Shown in pieces: positions 1 through 7,323 of a DNA stretch of 64,000 bases. Position numbers and translations under genes: made by a program. The DNA comes from Albimonas marina (GTDB lineage Bacteria; Pseudomonadota; Alphaproteobacteria; Rhodobacterales; Rhodobacteraceae): assembly GCF_029223255.1 (NCBI RefSeq), contig NZ_JARHUC010000008.1:62001-126000 (forward strand). The letters run 5' to 3'. A model generated the notes under the pieces. That model was not told where the DNA came from. It saw only the letters and a program-made list of their open reading frames with translations, and did no database searches. Position 1 is the first letter of the stretch. Every line of letters begins with the position of its first letter.

Positions 1-24
1 GCGCGAGGGCCCCGGCCGCGGGCC

Positions 25-1632
25 TCAGTTGGCCTGGCGGCGCAGGAAGGCCGGGATCTCGCGCTGGCGGTCGGCCTCGGCGTGATCGTCGGCGCGCAGG
101 CTGGGCTCGCCGCGGGCGGCGGGACGCGCGGCCGAGTCGCCCGAGCCGGTCATGCGGTGGATCAGGCTGTTGATCCCGAAGCGCGGCTCCTGGCGGGCGG
201 CGGGGGCCGCCGCGGGGGTCGGCGCGGGACGGGGCGCGGGCGCCTCGGGGCGCCGCGCCGCAGGATCGGCCGGGTGGGACACAGCCGCCTGCAGGCGGGC
301 CAGCGTCTCGGCCGAGGGCTCGCCGGCCACGCGGGGCTGGGCGGCGGCGGCGGCCGCAGCCGAGGCGGGCGTCTCGGCGGCCGGGGCGATGAAGGCGCCG
401 TCCTGCTCGAAGCGGTTGCCGGGCTGCGCCTCGGGCGCAGGGGCGGGCGCCTCGGCCAGCGGACGCTCGTCGAAGTCGTGGACGCGCGCGACGGCGGGCT
501 GCGGCGCGGGCGCCGGCTGCGGCGCCGGGGCGGGCGCGGCCTGGGCGGCGACCGGCTCGGCGACGGGGGTCTGCACGGCGGCCGGCGCCGGGGTCGGCTC
601 GGGCGCGATCTCGAGGGCCTTGGCGTCGGCGGCGCGCACCGGGCGCGGGGTCTCGCGCACGCAGTCCTCGGCCTCGATGCCGGTGGCCACGACCGAGACG
701 CGCATCACGCCGTCGATGTCCGGGTCGAGCGTCGAGCCGACGATGATGTTGGCGTCCGGATCCACTTCCTGGCGGATGCGGTTGGCGGCCTCGTCGAGCT
801 CGAACAGGGTCAGGTCGTAGCCGCCGGTGATGTTGATCAGCACGCCCTTGGCGCCCTTCAGGCTGATCTCGTCCAGCAGCGGGTTGGCGATGGCCTTCTC
901 GGCGGCCTGCACGGCGCGATCCTCGCCCGAGGCCTCGCCGGTGCCCATCATCGCCTTGCCCATCTCGTCCATCACCGAGCGGACGTCGGCGAAGTCGAGG
1001 TTGATCAGGCCCGGGCGGACCATCAGGTCGGTGACGCCCTTGACGCCCTGGTAGAGCACGTCGTCGGCCATCATGAAGGCCTCGGCGAAGGTCGTGCGCT
1101 CGTTGGCCAGGCGGAACAGGTTCTGGTTGGGGATGATGATCAGCGTGTCGACGACGCGCTGCAGCTCCTCGATGCCGGCCTCGGCGAAGCGCATCCGGCG
1201 GCCGCCCTCGAAGTGGAACGGCTTGGTCACCACGCCGACGGTCAGCACGCCCATCTCGCGCGCGGCGCGGGCGATCACGGGGGCCGCGCCGGTGCCGGTG
1301 CCGCCGCCCATGCCGGCGGTGATGAAGCACATGTGCGCGCCGTGCAGGCTCTCGACGATCTCCTCGATCGACTCCTCGGCGGCCGAGCAGCCGACCTGCG
1401 GCTTGGCGCCGGCGCCCAGGCCCTGGGTCACGGTGGTGCCCAGCTGGATGCGGCGCGTGGCCTTGGACTGCTGAAGGGCCTGCGCGTCGGTGTTGGCGGC
1501 GACGAAGTCGACCCCGTCCAGCGCCTGCTCGATCATGTTGTTGACGGCGTTGCCGCCCGCCCCGCCCACGCCGAAGACGGTGATGCGCGGAGACAGCTCG
1601 GTCTGCTCCGGAATCATGAGAGTGAGGGACAT
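25..1632 (-). CDS. ftsZ: Cell division protein FtsZ
   Basis: Tubulin-like GTPase that polymerises into the cytokinetic Z ring at mid-cell. The 535-residue product has the N-terminal GTPase core with the tubulin signature GGGTGTG at residues 109-115, a T7-loop region (NLDFADV), a roughly 200-residue Ala/Pro-rich linker typical of alphaproteobacterial FtsZ, and the conserved C-terminal peptide (IPAFLRRQ) that contacts FtsA and other partners. The open frame continues 63 codons upstream, but that stretch is basic and unlike FtsZ, so the ATG before SLTLMIPEQ is chosen. The next gene upstream is a methyltransferase 480 bp away, not ftsA, which is unusual for this group. The upstream region carries CtrA-like and GANTC sites. 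Identification is secure. Confidence 0.97.
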   Translation of the reverse strand: MSLTLMIPEQTELSPRITVFGVGGAGGNAVNNMIEQALDGVDFVAANTDAQALQQSKATRRIQLGTTVTQGLGAGAKPQVGCSAAEESIEEIVESLHGAHMCFITAGMGGGTGTGAAPVIARAAREMGVLTVGVVTKPFHFEGGRRMRFAEAGIEELQRVVDTLIIIPNQNLFRLANERTTFAEAFMMADDVLYQGVKGVTDLMVRPGLINLDFADVRSVMDEMGKAMMGTGEASGEDRAVQAAEKAIANPLLDEISLKGAKGVLINITGGYDLTLFELDEAANRIRQEVDPDANIIVGSTLDPDIDGVMRVSVVATGIEAEDCVRETPRPVRAADAKALEIAPEPTPAPAAVQTPVAEPVAAQAAPAPAPQPAPAPQPAVARVHDFDERPLAEAPAPAPEAQPGNRFEQDGAFIAPAAETPASAAAAAAAQPRVAGEPSAETLARLQAAVSHPADPAARRPEAPAPRPAPTPAAAPAARQEPRFGINSLIHRMTGSGDSAARPAARGEPSLRADDHAEADRQREIPAFLRRQAN

Positions 1633-2112
1633 GTCGCCCGCCTGTATGTTCTGGACCCTTCCCGTCGGCCGCCTGCCTCGGGCTTCGCGCTGCACGAGGG
1701 GGAGTCCCCCCGGGGGCACGCGGAAATGGGATGGGTCGGTTGCCGCTCGATCTATGGCGCGCCGGTCTTTTTGTTTCGCCGTCCGCGCCTTCTTGTATTG
1801 AGGCGAGATTAACCGATGCAAGCCGCCCGGTCACGCAAAAATGCGTTAATTACATGGGTTTCCGGGCCATGATTGCCCCGGTATGGCCACGATTCGCCAA
1901 AATGCAGCATGCTCAGATGGATGGCGTTCGATGTTGACCTCACGGATCAATTGAAACGCCATGGACGCTGCGTCAGATCGCGGGGGCGATCCCCACCCGG
2001 CGGGATGCGATTGCACGTTCGGCGAAGGCCCGTTCACCTGACGCCGCGCACCGGCCCACGCCCCCTTCAGGCGGCGCCGGGGCCGGGCGAGGCCCACGCG
2101 CGGCCCCGGCGT
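1633..2112. other. ftsZ upstream region, no gene
   Basis: A 480-bp stretch without a convincing gene, noticeably more AT-rich at 1790-1960 than its surroundings, holding the ftsZ promoter region. It contains a CtrA-like box (TTGA-N7-TTAA, 1798-1812), GANTC sites at 1702-1706 and 1891-1895, and a small hairpin ACGCA-AAAA-TGCGT at 1833-1846. Open frames crossing it in both directions lack family character. Confidence 0.6.
1798..1895 (-). promoter_or_regulatory. Candidate CtrA box and GANTC site upstream of ftsZ
   Basis: TTGA-N7-TTAA at 1798-1812 matches the CtrA consensus TTAA-N7-TTAA at seven of eight fixed bases. GATTC at 1891-1895 is a CcrM (GANTC) site, and another GANTC, GAGTC, lies at 1702-1706. 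In Caulobacter ftsZ is a known target of both CtrA and CcrM methylation. The functional role here is inference. Confidence 0.4.
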
Positions 2113-2964
2113 CTAGGCCTGGGCCGAGACGATCCAGGCGGCGCAGGAGATGCGGATCGGCCCCTCGGCGGCTCGCGCCTCGAACACCGCGCGCAGGCGG
2201 CGGGCGGCATCCTCGCGCACCGGCTCGGGCGCGTCGCGCAGGCGCCCGGCGGCGGGGCCGGCCTCCATCGCGCGGGTCACCGCGGCGGCGACGGGATCGG
2301 GCTCGTCCCGGGCGACCAGCGGCAGGGAGAGGTCGAAGGGCGAGAAGGCCACCTCCCGCCAGCCCGCCCCCTCGAGCCAGGGGCGCACGATCTGGGGATC
2401 GGCCCAGCCGAAGGGCCCCGGCGCGCCGGGCGGCGCGGGCGGGGCGAGGGGCTCGCCGGCCTCGGCGAAGGCCTCGCGCGCGGCGGTCATGGCGAGGGAG
2501 GCCCACTCGTTCTCCTCCAGCCCGCGCCAGGCGATGGCGGTCAGCCAGCCGCCGGGGGCGAGAACCTTGCGCAGGCCGCGCCAGGCGGGCTCGGGCTCGT
2601 CGAAGAACATGCAGCCGAAGCGGGAGAACAGGCGGTCGTAGGGGCCGGGGGGCGGGTTGCGCCCGGCATCGGCCTCGACCGCGTCGGCCTGCTCGGGCGA
2701 GAGGCCGGCAGCGGCGATGCGCTCGCGGGTCATCGCCACGAGGTCGGGGGAGACGTCGAGGCCCGTCACCCGCGCGCCCGCCTGGGCCATCGCCACGGTG
2801 GTCGCGCCCGCGCCGCAGCCGAGGTCGAGCACCTGCAGGGCGGCGACGGGCCCCTGGGCGACGAGCGCCGCCTCGCCGAAGGGGGCGAGGAACGCGTCCT
2901 GCGCCTGGGCGCCCTTGGCCCAGCGTCTGCCCTGCGCCCCGCGCCATTCGTCCGCCGCGTACAT
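2113..2964 (-). CDS. Class I SAM-dependent methyltransferase
   Basis: A 283-residue protein with the Rossmann-type SAM-binding motif I (VLDLGCGAG, residues 45-53), an acidic strand-end motif (TGLDVSPDL) and a post-motif region (VLAPGGWLTAIAW) typical of small-molecule methyltransferases of the Methyltransf_11/25 type. The substrate cannot be deduced. It could modify a quinone, a lipid or another small metabolite. It is transcribed toward ftsZ but 480 bp away, so probably not cotranscribed. The start is the ATG that opens MYAADEW, ahead of the fold. The family call is firm, the function open. Confidence 0.85.
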   Translation of the reverse strand: MYAADEWRGAQGRRWAKGAQAQDAFLAPFGEAALVAQGPVAALQVLDLGCGAGATTVAMAQAGARVTGLDVSPDLVAMTRERIAAAGLSPEQADAVEADAGRNPPPGPYDRLFSRFGCMFFDEPEPAWRGLRKVLAPGGWLTAIAWRGLEENEWASLAMTAAREAFAEAGEPLAPPAPPGAPGPFGWADPQIVRPWLEGAGWREVAFSPFDLSLPLVARDEPDPVAAAVTRAMEAGPAAGRLRDAPEPVREDAARRLRAVFEARAAEGPIRISCAAWIVSAQA

Positions 2965-3423
2965 TCCCGCCCCTCCCGTTCGTCGTCGTCCTGCTCCGTC
3001 GCCTGTTCAATGTGGGGCGGTCGGGCGCCGCCGCAACCGCGGGGGCGGAACGGGGCCGGGGGCGGAGGCGCGGGCGGCGGGCCGGGCCCGGGCCGCCCGC
3101 CGGGCGCCGTCGCTCCGCGGGCGCGCCGCGTCGACCGCCCGTCCGGCATCGCCGCCGCGCCCGCGGCGCGGGGCCGGCCGGGCGCCGGGCCGCGCCGCCG
3201 CGGGTGGCGGGCGGCCTGCGCCCGGAGGCCCTGCCGCGCGCCCTCCGCGCCCCGGGCGGCGGTCGCCCCGGGCGCGACCACGGGGACGCGCCGCGGGCGC
3301 GGCGCCGGCCCCGGGCGGGCGCGTGGCGCGGCGCCTGCGCGGCCCCGGCCGCGCCCGCCCCTGCGGCGCCCCCGCGGCGGCGCGTCGATGGACGGGGCCC
3401 GGGGCGGGTGGTATCGCCGGGAC
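2965..3423. other. Extremely GC-rich divergent intergenic region
   Basis: 459 bp between a minus-strand methyltransferase gene and a plus-strand HAD gene, nearly all G and C from about 3010 onward. Translations in every frame are low-complexity Arg/Ala/Pro/Gly strings, so I see no gene. A hairpin lies at 3070-3100 (GCGGGCGGC / GCCGCCCGC) with a self-complementary loop. The divergent promoters must lie here but I cannot pick them out. Confidence 0.6.
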
Positions 3424-4116
3424 ATGAGCCTCGCGACCCTCGCCCCCGACGCCGATCCCGACGCCCTCCGCCGCGCCTTCGCGCGGGTGGAGACCTGGGT
3501 GTTCGATCTCGACAACACGCTCTACCCCCCGCACGAGCGCCTTTTCGACCAGATCGAGGACAAGATCACCCGCTTCGTGATCCGCGAGCTGGGCGTCGAC
3601 GACGCCGAGGCCGCCCGCCTGCGCCGCGCCTACTGGCACGACCACGGCACCACGCTGGCGGGGCTGATGATCCACCACGGCATCGACCCCGATCCGTTCC
3701 TGGAATACGTGCACGACATCGACTTCGCGCCGCTGAGCCGCAACCCGCGCCTGCGCGCAGCGATCGCGGCCCTGCCCGGCCGCTCGATCGTCTACACCAA
3801 CGGCACCGCGAAATACGCCCGCCAGGTGACCGAGGCGCTGGGCATCCAGGACCTGTTCGAGGCCTTCTACGGGGTCGAGAGCGCCTTCTACACGCCCAAG
3901 CCCGCCCCCGCCGCCTACCAGCGCATCTTCGGCGCCGACGGGCTGGACCCGAACCGCGCGGCGATGTTCGAGGACGACCCGCGCAACCTGCTCGCGCCCT
4001 GCACGCTGGGGCTGGAGACGGTGTGGGTCGACCCGAAGGCCGCCGAGGTCGAGGCGCCGCCCCACGTGCTGCACCAGACCGACGACCTGGCGGGGTTCCT
4101 CGAAAAGCTGGTCTGA
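3424..4116 (+). CDS. HAD-family pyrimidine 5'-nucleotidase
   Basis: A 230-residue haloacid-dehalogenase phosphatase. Motif I is DLDNTLYP with the nucleophile and acid/base aspartates at D28 and D30, motif II is YTNGT, the motif III lysine is in TPKPAP, and motif IV is FEDDPRN. The DLDNTLYP variant and the length match the SSM1/pyrimidine 5'-nucleotidase subgroup, which removes phosphate from UMP/CMP or related nucleotides. The open frame runs far upstream through the GC-rich gap as low-complexity sequence, so the ATG at MSLATLAPD, about 27 residues before motif I, is used. It stands alone between a divergent methyltransferase and a co-directional UbiH-like gene. Confidence 0.88.
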   Translation: MSLATLAPDADPDALRRAFARVETWVFDLDNTLYPPHERLFDQIEDKITRFVIRELGVDDAEAARLRRAYWHDHGTTLAGLMIHHGIDPDPFLEYVHDIDFAPLSRNPRLRAAIAALPGRSIVYTNGTAKYARQVTEALGIQDLFEAFYGVESAFYTPKPAPAAYQRIFGADGLDPNRAAMFEDDPRNLLAPCTLGLETVWVDPKAAEVEAPPHVLHQTDDLAGFLEKLV

Positions 4117-4225
4117 GCGGGACGGCCACGCTCCCTCGGTCCGCCGGGGCCGCGGCCGCGCCTGCGACGCTCCTGGCCGCCGTGCCGCGTGGCGCGGGGG
4201 GCGGACGCGCGCTATCTGGTGGGGC

Positions 4226-5473
4226 ATGGAACGCATCGAGGTCGACATCCTGGTCGTGGGCGGCGGGGCGGCGGGCCTCTCGGCCGCCTGCCTGTTCGCC
4301 GCCGAGGGGCTCTCCACGCTGTGCGTGGACGCGGCGCCTCCGCCCGCGGGGCCCGACGCGCCGGGCGCCGACATCCGCACCGCCGCGCTGCTGACCCCCT
4401 CGGTCGAGGCGCTGGAGCGCTGCGGGGCCTGGCCGCTGATGGCCGGCCGCGCGGCGCCCCTGAAGGTGATGCGCCTGGTCGACGCCGGCGGGCGCGCCGA
4501 GGTCCCGCGCGAGACGGCCGACTTCGTGGCCGCCGAGATGCAGGAGGCGCCCTTCGGCTGGAACCTGCCCAACCTCACGATCCGCGCCGCCCTGACCGAG
4601 CGGCTCCGCGCCCTGCCCGGCGCCGCGCTGCGCGCCCCCGCGGCGCTGGCGCGGCTGGTCGCGCGCGACGGCGAGGCGCTGGCCGCGCTGTCGGACGGAA
4701 CCCAGGTTCGCGCGCGGCTGGTGGTGGCCGCCGACGGGCGCGACAGCCCCACCCGGCGCATGGCCGGGCTCGAGGCGCCGCGCTGGAGCTATTCCCAGAA
4801 GGCGCTGGTGCTGGCCGTGACGCATCCCGAGCCGCATCGCGATGTCTCGACCGAGATCCACCGCGCCGGCGGGCCGTTCACCCTGGTGCCCCTGCCCGAC
4901 GACGCGCAGGGGCGGCCGCGCTCCTCGATCGTGTGGATGGAGGAGGGGCCGCGCGCCGTGGCGCTGCAGCGGATGGCGCGCGAGGACCCGGAGGCCTTCG
5001 CCCAGGCGCTGAACGCGCGCTCCTGCGGGGTGCTGGGCTGGCTGCGGGTGGTCTCGGAGGTGGCGCTGTGGCCGATCGTGGCGCAGCTCGCGCCGCGGCT
5101 GGACGGGGCGCGGGTGGCGCTGATGGGCGAGGCGGCCCACGTGGTGCCGCCGATCGGGGCGCAGGGCCTGAACATGTCGATCGCCGACGCCGCGGCGCTG
5201 GCCCGGCTGGCGGGCGAGGCGGCGCGGGCGGGCGGCGATCCCGGCGCGCAGTCGGTGCTGGCCGCCTATCACCGCAGCCGCTGGCCCGAGATGGCGGCGC
5301 GGGTGGCGGGCATCGACGCGCTGAACCGCGCGGCGATGCTGGGCGCGCCCCCGCTGCGCGACCTGCGCCGGCTGGGCCTGAAGGCGATCCACGACGTGGC
5401 GCCCCTGCGCCGGGGCGCGATGCGCCTGGGCATGGGCATGCGCCCCGCAGCGCCCGAAGCCTCCGCCGACTGA
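4226..5473 (+). CDS. FAD-dependent UbiH/UbiF-family monooxygenase
   Basis: A 415-residue flavoprotein hydroxylase. The N-terminal dinucleotide-binding loop GGGAAG is at residues 12-17, the DG motif (AADGRDSPTR) is near residue 168, and the second FAD motif appears as GEAAH-VVPPIGAQGLN near residue 300. The last is the ubiquinone-hydroxylase form, in which E replaces the usual D of GDAAH. These enzymes use NAD(P)H and oxygen to hydroxylate the aromatic ring of ubiquinone precursors at the inner membrane. Which ring position is modified cannot be told from sequence alone. It follows the HAD gene by 109 bp and may share its transcript. Confidence 0.88.
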   Translation: MERIEVDILVVGGGAAGLSAACLFAAEGLSTLCVDAAPPPAGPDAPGADIRTAALLTPSVEALERCGAWPLMAGRAAPLKVMRLVDAGGRAEVPRETADFVAAEMQEAPFGWNLPNLTIRAALTERLRALPGAALRAPAALARLVARDGEALAALSDGTQVRARLVVAADGRDSPTRRMAGLEAPRWSYSQKALVLAVTHPEPHRDVSTEIHRAGGPFTLVPLPDDAQGRPRSSIVWMEEGPRAVALQRMAREDPEAFAQALNARSCGVLGWLRVVSEVALWPIVAQLAPRLDGARVALMGEAAHVVPPIGAQGLNMSIADAAALARLAGEAARAGGDPGAQSVLAAYHRSRWPEMAARVAGIDALNRAAMLGAPPLRDLRRLGLKAIHDVAPLRRGAMRLGMGMRPAAPEASAD

Positions 5474-5754
5474 CGCCTCCGCCCGGCCGCGAGGCGGGAG
5501 CGCCGCGCCCCGGCCCCGCCCGACGCCGGCCGCCCGCTCGCGGCGCGGTCCCGGCGGGGCGCCGCGGGGCGACGGGAACAGGCGGCGAGGGGCGCGCGGA
5601 CCGCTCGCCGGGGCGCCGACGGCGACGTGGGATGTCTTCGATCATCGGGAAACGGAGGGGCCGGGCGCCTTCGGCGGGGCTGCGCCGCGGGCGGGACGGC
5701 GTCGGCGGACGGGCGGGGGACGCGGCGCCTCCCGCTCCCGTCGGGCGCGCGGGA

Positions 5755-6627
5755 TCAGATCCGGGTGGAGACGGTCTGGCGGGCGGCCTCGGCGCCGGCC
5801 TCGTCGCCCTGGCGCTCGAGCCGGCCGACCTCGGAGATCGCGGCGAGCGCGGCCTGCAGGCGGGCCTGGGCGAGGGCGGCGACATGGCGGTCGGCGGGCG
5901 AGGGCGGCTGGGCGGCCAGCGCGCTCTCGATCACGATGCGCATCTTGGCGGCGGTGGCCTCGGGGTTGCCCTCGATGGGCGAGACGTCGATGGGCGCGAA
6001 GCCGCCGATGGCGTAGCGCCGCCCGTCGGGGCCGGTCTGGTAGAGATACACCGCCGGGCCCGCCCAGGGGCGGCCGGCGGTGACATGGGCCATCTCATGC
6101 TCGCGCACCTCGCGGTCGCGCTGCTCGAGCTCGGCGACGACGGCGAGATCCTCCTCGCTGAGGCCCGACCGCAGCGGATCGGCGCGACGCGGCGCGGAGA
6201 CCTCGGCTGCGGGGGAGGACGCGGGGCGCGGCCCGGCGGAGGGGTCGGACGCGGCGGAGGGGGTCGCCTCCGGCCCCGCCGCGGCGAAGCCCGCGGACGC
6301 GCCTGCGGCCCGCTCGACGGCCGCGGGGCCGGCGGAACGGCGCGGCGGGGCGGCGGGCGGGAGGGCGGAGGCCGCCTCGCGGGACGTGGCGGAGCCCTCG
6401 GCCTCGCCCTCCTCGACGCGCGCGGCGAAGACGGAGGACGGGGTCGCGCGGCTGCGGGCGAGCGCGGAGAGCGCGCCGGCCACGGCCTCGGGCGCGGCGG
6501 TGTCGGGCGCGGCGCGGCGCGGGGGGCCGGCCGCCTCGGGCGCGGCGCCGGGGGCGCGCAGCGCGGCCGCCGGATCGACGCGACGGGCGGCGGGCGCGGC
6601 CGCATGTGTCGAAAGGGTCCCCAGCAT
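5755..6627 (-). CDS. Putative metalloprotease, CJM1_0395/SprA-related family
   Basis: A 290-residue protein in two parts. The first roughly 150 residues are Ala/Pro/Ser-rich and probably disordered. The C-terminal part has a zinc-protease-like HEMAH motif (residues 177-181) in the context DREVREHEMAHVTAG, followed by an aromatic segment (AVYLYQTGPDGRRYAIGG) and a helical tail, as in the SprA-related / CJM1_0395 putative metalloprotease family. Activity has not been shown for most members. The start is the ATG giving MLGTLSTHA. The 121 codons of open frame further upstream look spurious. A CtrA-like box lies about 370 bp upstream. No signal peptide is evident. Confidence 0.75.
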   Translation of the reverse strand: MLGTLSTHAAAPAARRVDPAAALRAPGAAPEAAGPPRRAAPDTAAPEAVAGALSALARSRATPSSVFAARVEEGEAEGSATSREAASALPPAAPPRRSAGPAAVERAAGASAGFAAAGPEATPSAASDPSAGPRPASSPAAEVSAPRRADPLRSGLSEEDLAVVAELEQRDREVREHEMAHVTAGRPWAGPAVYLYQTGPDGRRYAIGGFAPIDVSPIEGNPEATAAKMRIVIESALAAQPPSPADRHVAALAQARLQAALAAISEVGRLERQGDEAGAEAARQTVSTRI

Positions 6628-7183
6628 GATCTTCGGTCCAGCGAACTCCGGGTCGCATCGGGCGGGGCGTCGGATCGCGGGCGGGTGGGCGGAGGGGCGG
6701 CGCAAGCCGCCGCGTCCGCCGCGCCGCCGCAGCGGGCGCGCGTCGCCAGGTTTCGGGCGACCCGGACATCCAATCCTGAGTTCGCCGCACGATCGCCGCG
6801 GGTCGAACCGCAGCCCTCCGGCACGAGCTTCAGACGTTTGCCGCGCGACCTTCGCCGCGCCCGTCGACCGTTCGTCGACCCCTGGGCGCCGTTCGGCGCC
6901 TCCGCCCCGGGGGCCGGCGTTCCCGCCCCCGGCGCCGTCGGCCCTTCGCGGCCGACCCCGGCCCTTCGACCGGAGCGACGGTTTTCGCAAGGAAACGTTG
7001 AGAAAGCGTTAAACGCGCCCCCGCAACTTCGCCGGCGCGCCTCCGCGTCAAGTCCCCGGGCCCGTTTCGGCCCGGCAGGCCCCCCGCGACCGTTGCTCGT
7101 CGGTTGACGACCGCCCGCGACTTGGCCCGCGGACAGTCGCGACGCCCCGCTAAACCGCGCGGAAACCGCGCCTTCCGGAGCCT
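6628..7183. other. Intergenic region upstream of the putative metalloprotease gene
   Basis: About 550 bp between the nrdJ terminator and the minus-strand metalloprotease gene, without a supportable gene. A CtrA-like box TTGA-N7-TTAA is at 6998-7012. The rest is GC-rich low-complexity sequence. Confidence 0.5.
6998..7012 (-). promoter_or_regulatory. CtrA-like box upstream of the putative metalloprotease gene
   Basis: TTGA-N7-TTAA, one mismatch from the CtrA consensus and the same variant as the one upstream of ftsZ. It lies in an otherwise very GC-rich intergenic region. Binding is an inference. Confidence 0.3.
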
Positions 7184-7218
7184 GAACAAGAAGAAGGGAG
7201 GCGCGGGGCGCGCCTCCC
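7184..7218 (-). terminator. Intrinsic terminator of nrdJ
   Basis: A perfect 10-bp stem (GGGAGGCGCG 7196-7205 with CGCGCCTCCC 7209-7218) and a 3-nt loop. On the minus strand it is followed by a T-rich run (TTCTTCTTGTTC, 7195-7184). It lies about 105 bp past the nrdJ stop codon. A second GC hairpin (7289-7298 / 7305-7314) lies between but has no T tract. Confidence 0.85.
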
Positions 7219-7323
7219 TCAAGTGGGTCGGATCAGGCTTCTCTCGCTCTCTGCTCGTAGGTTTTTTCGCCTGCGGCCTGTTCCGGGCGGGAGCGGCGAG
7301 ACGCCGCCGCTCCCTCGTCGTTC

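Noticed and set aside
82-1812. Long plus-strand open frame of 576 codons antisense to ftsZ
   Set aside because: It is the shadow of ftsZ in a very GC-rich genome. The translation is Gly/Arg/Val/Leu low complexity and the opposite strand is an unmistakable FtsZ.
1873-3423. 517-codon upstream extension of the HAD gene
   Set aside because: Stop codons are rare at this GC level. The extension runs antisense through the methyltransferase gene and has no protein character. The family start is at 3424.
3007-4761. 584-codon minus-strand open frame across the HAD and UbiH genes
   Set aside because: Antisense shadow, rich in Arg/Pro/Ala/Val without any motif.
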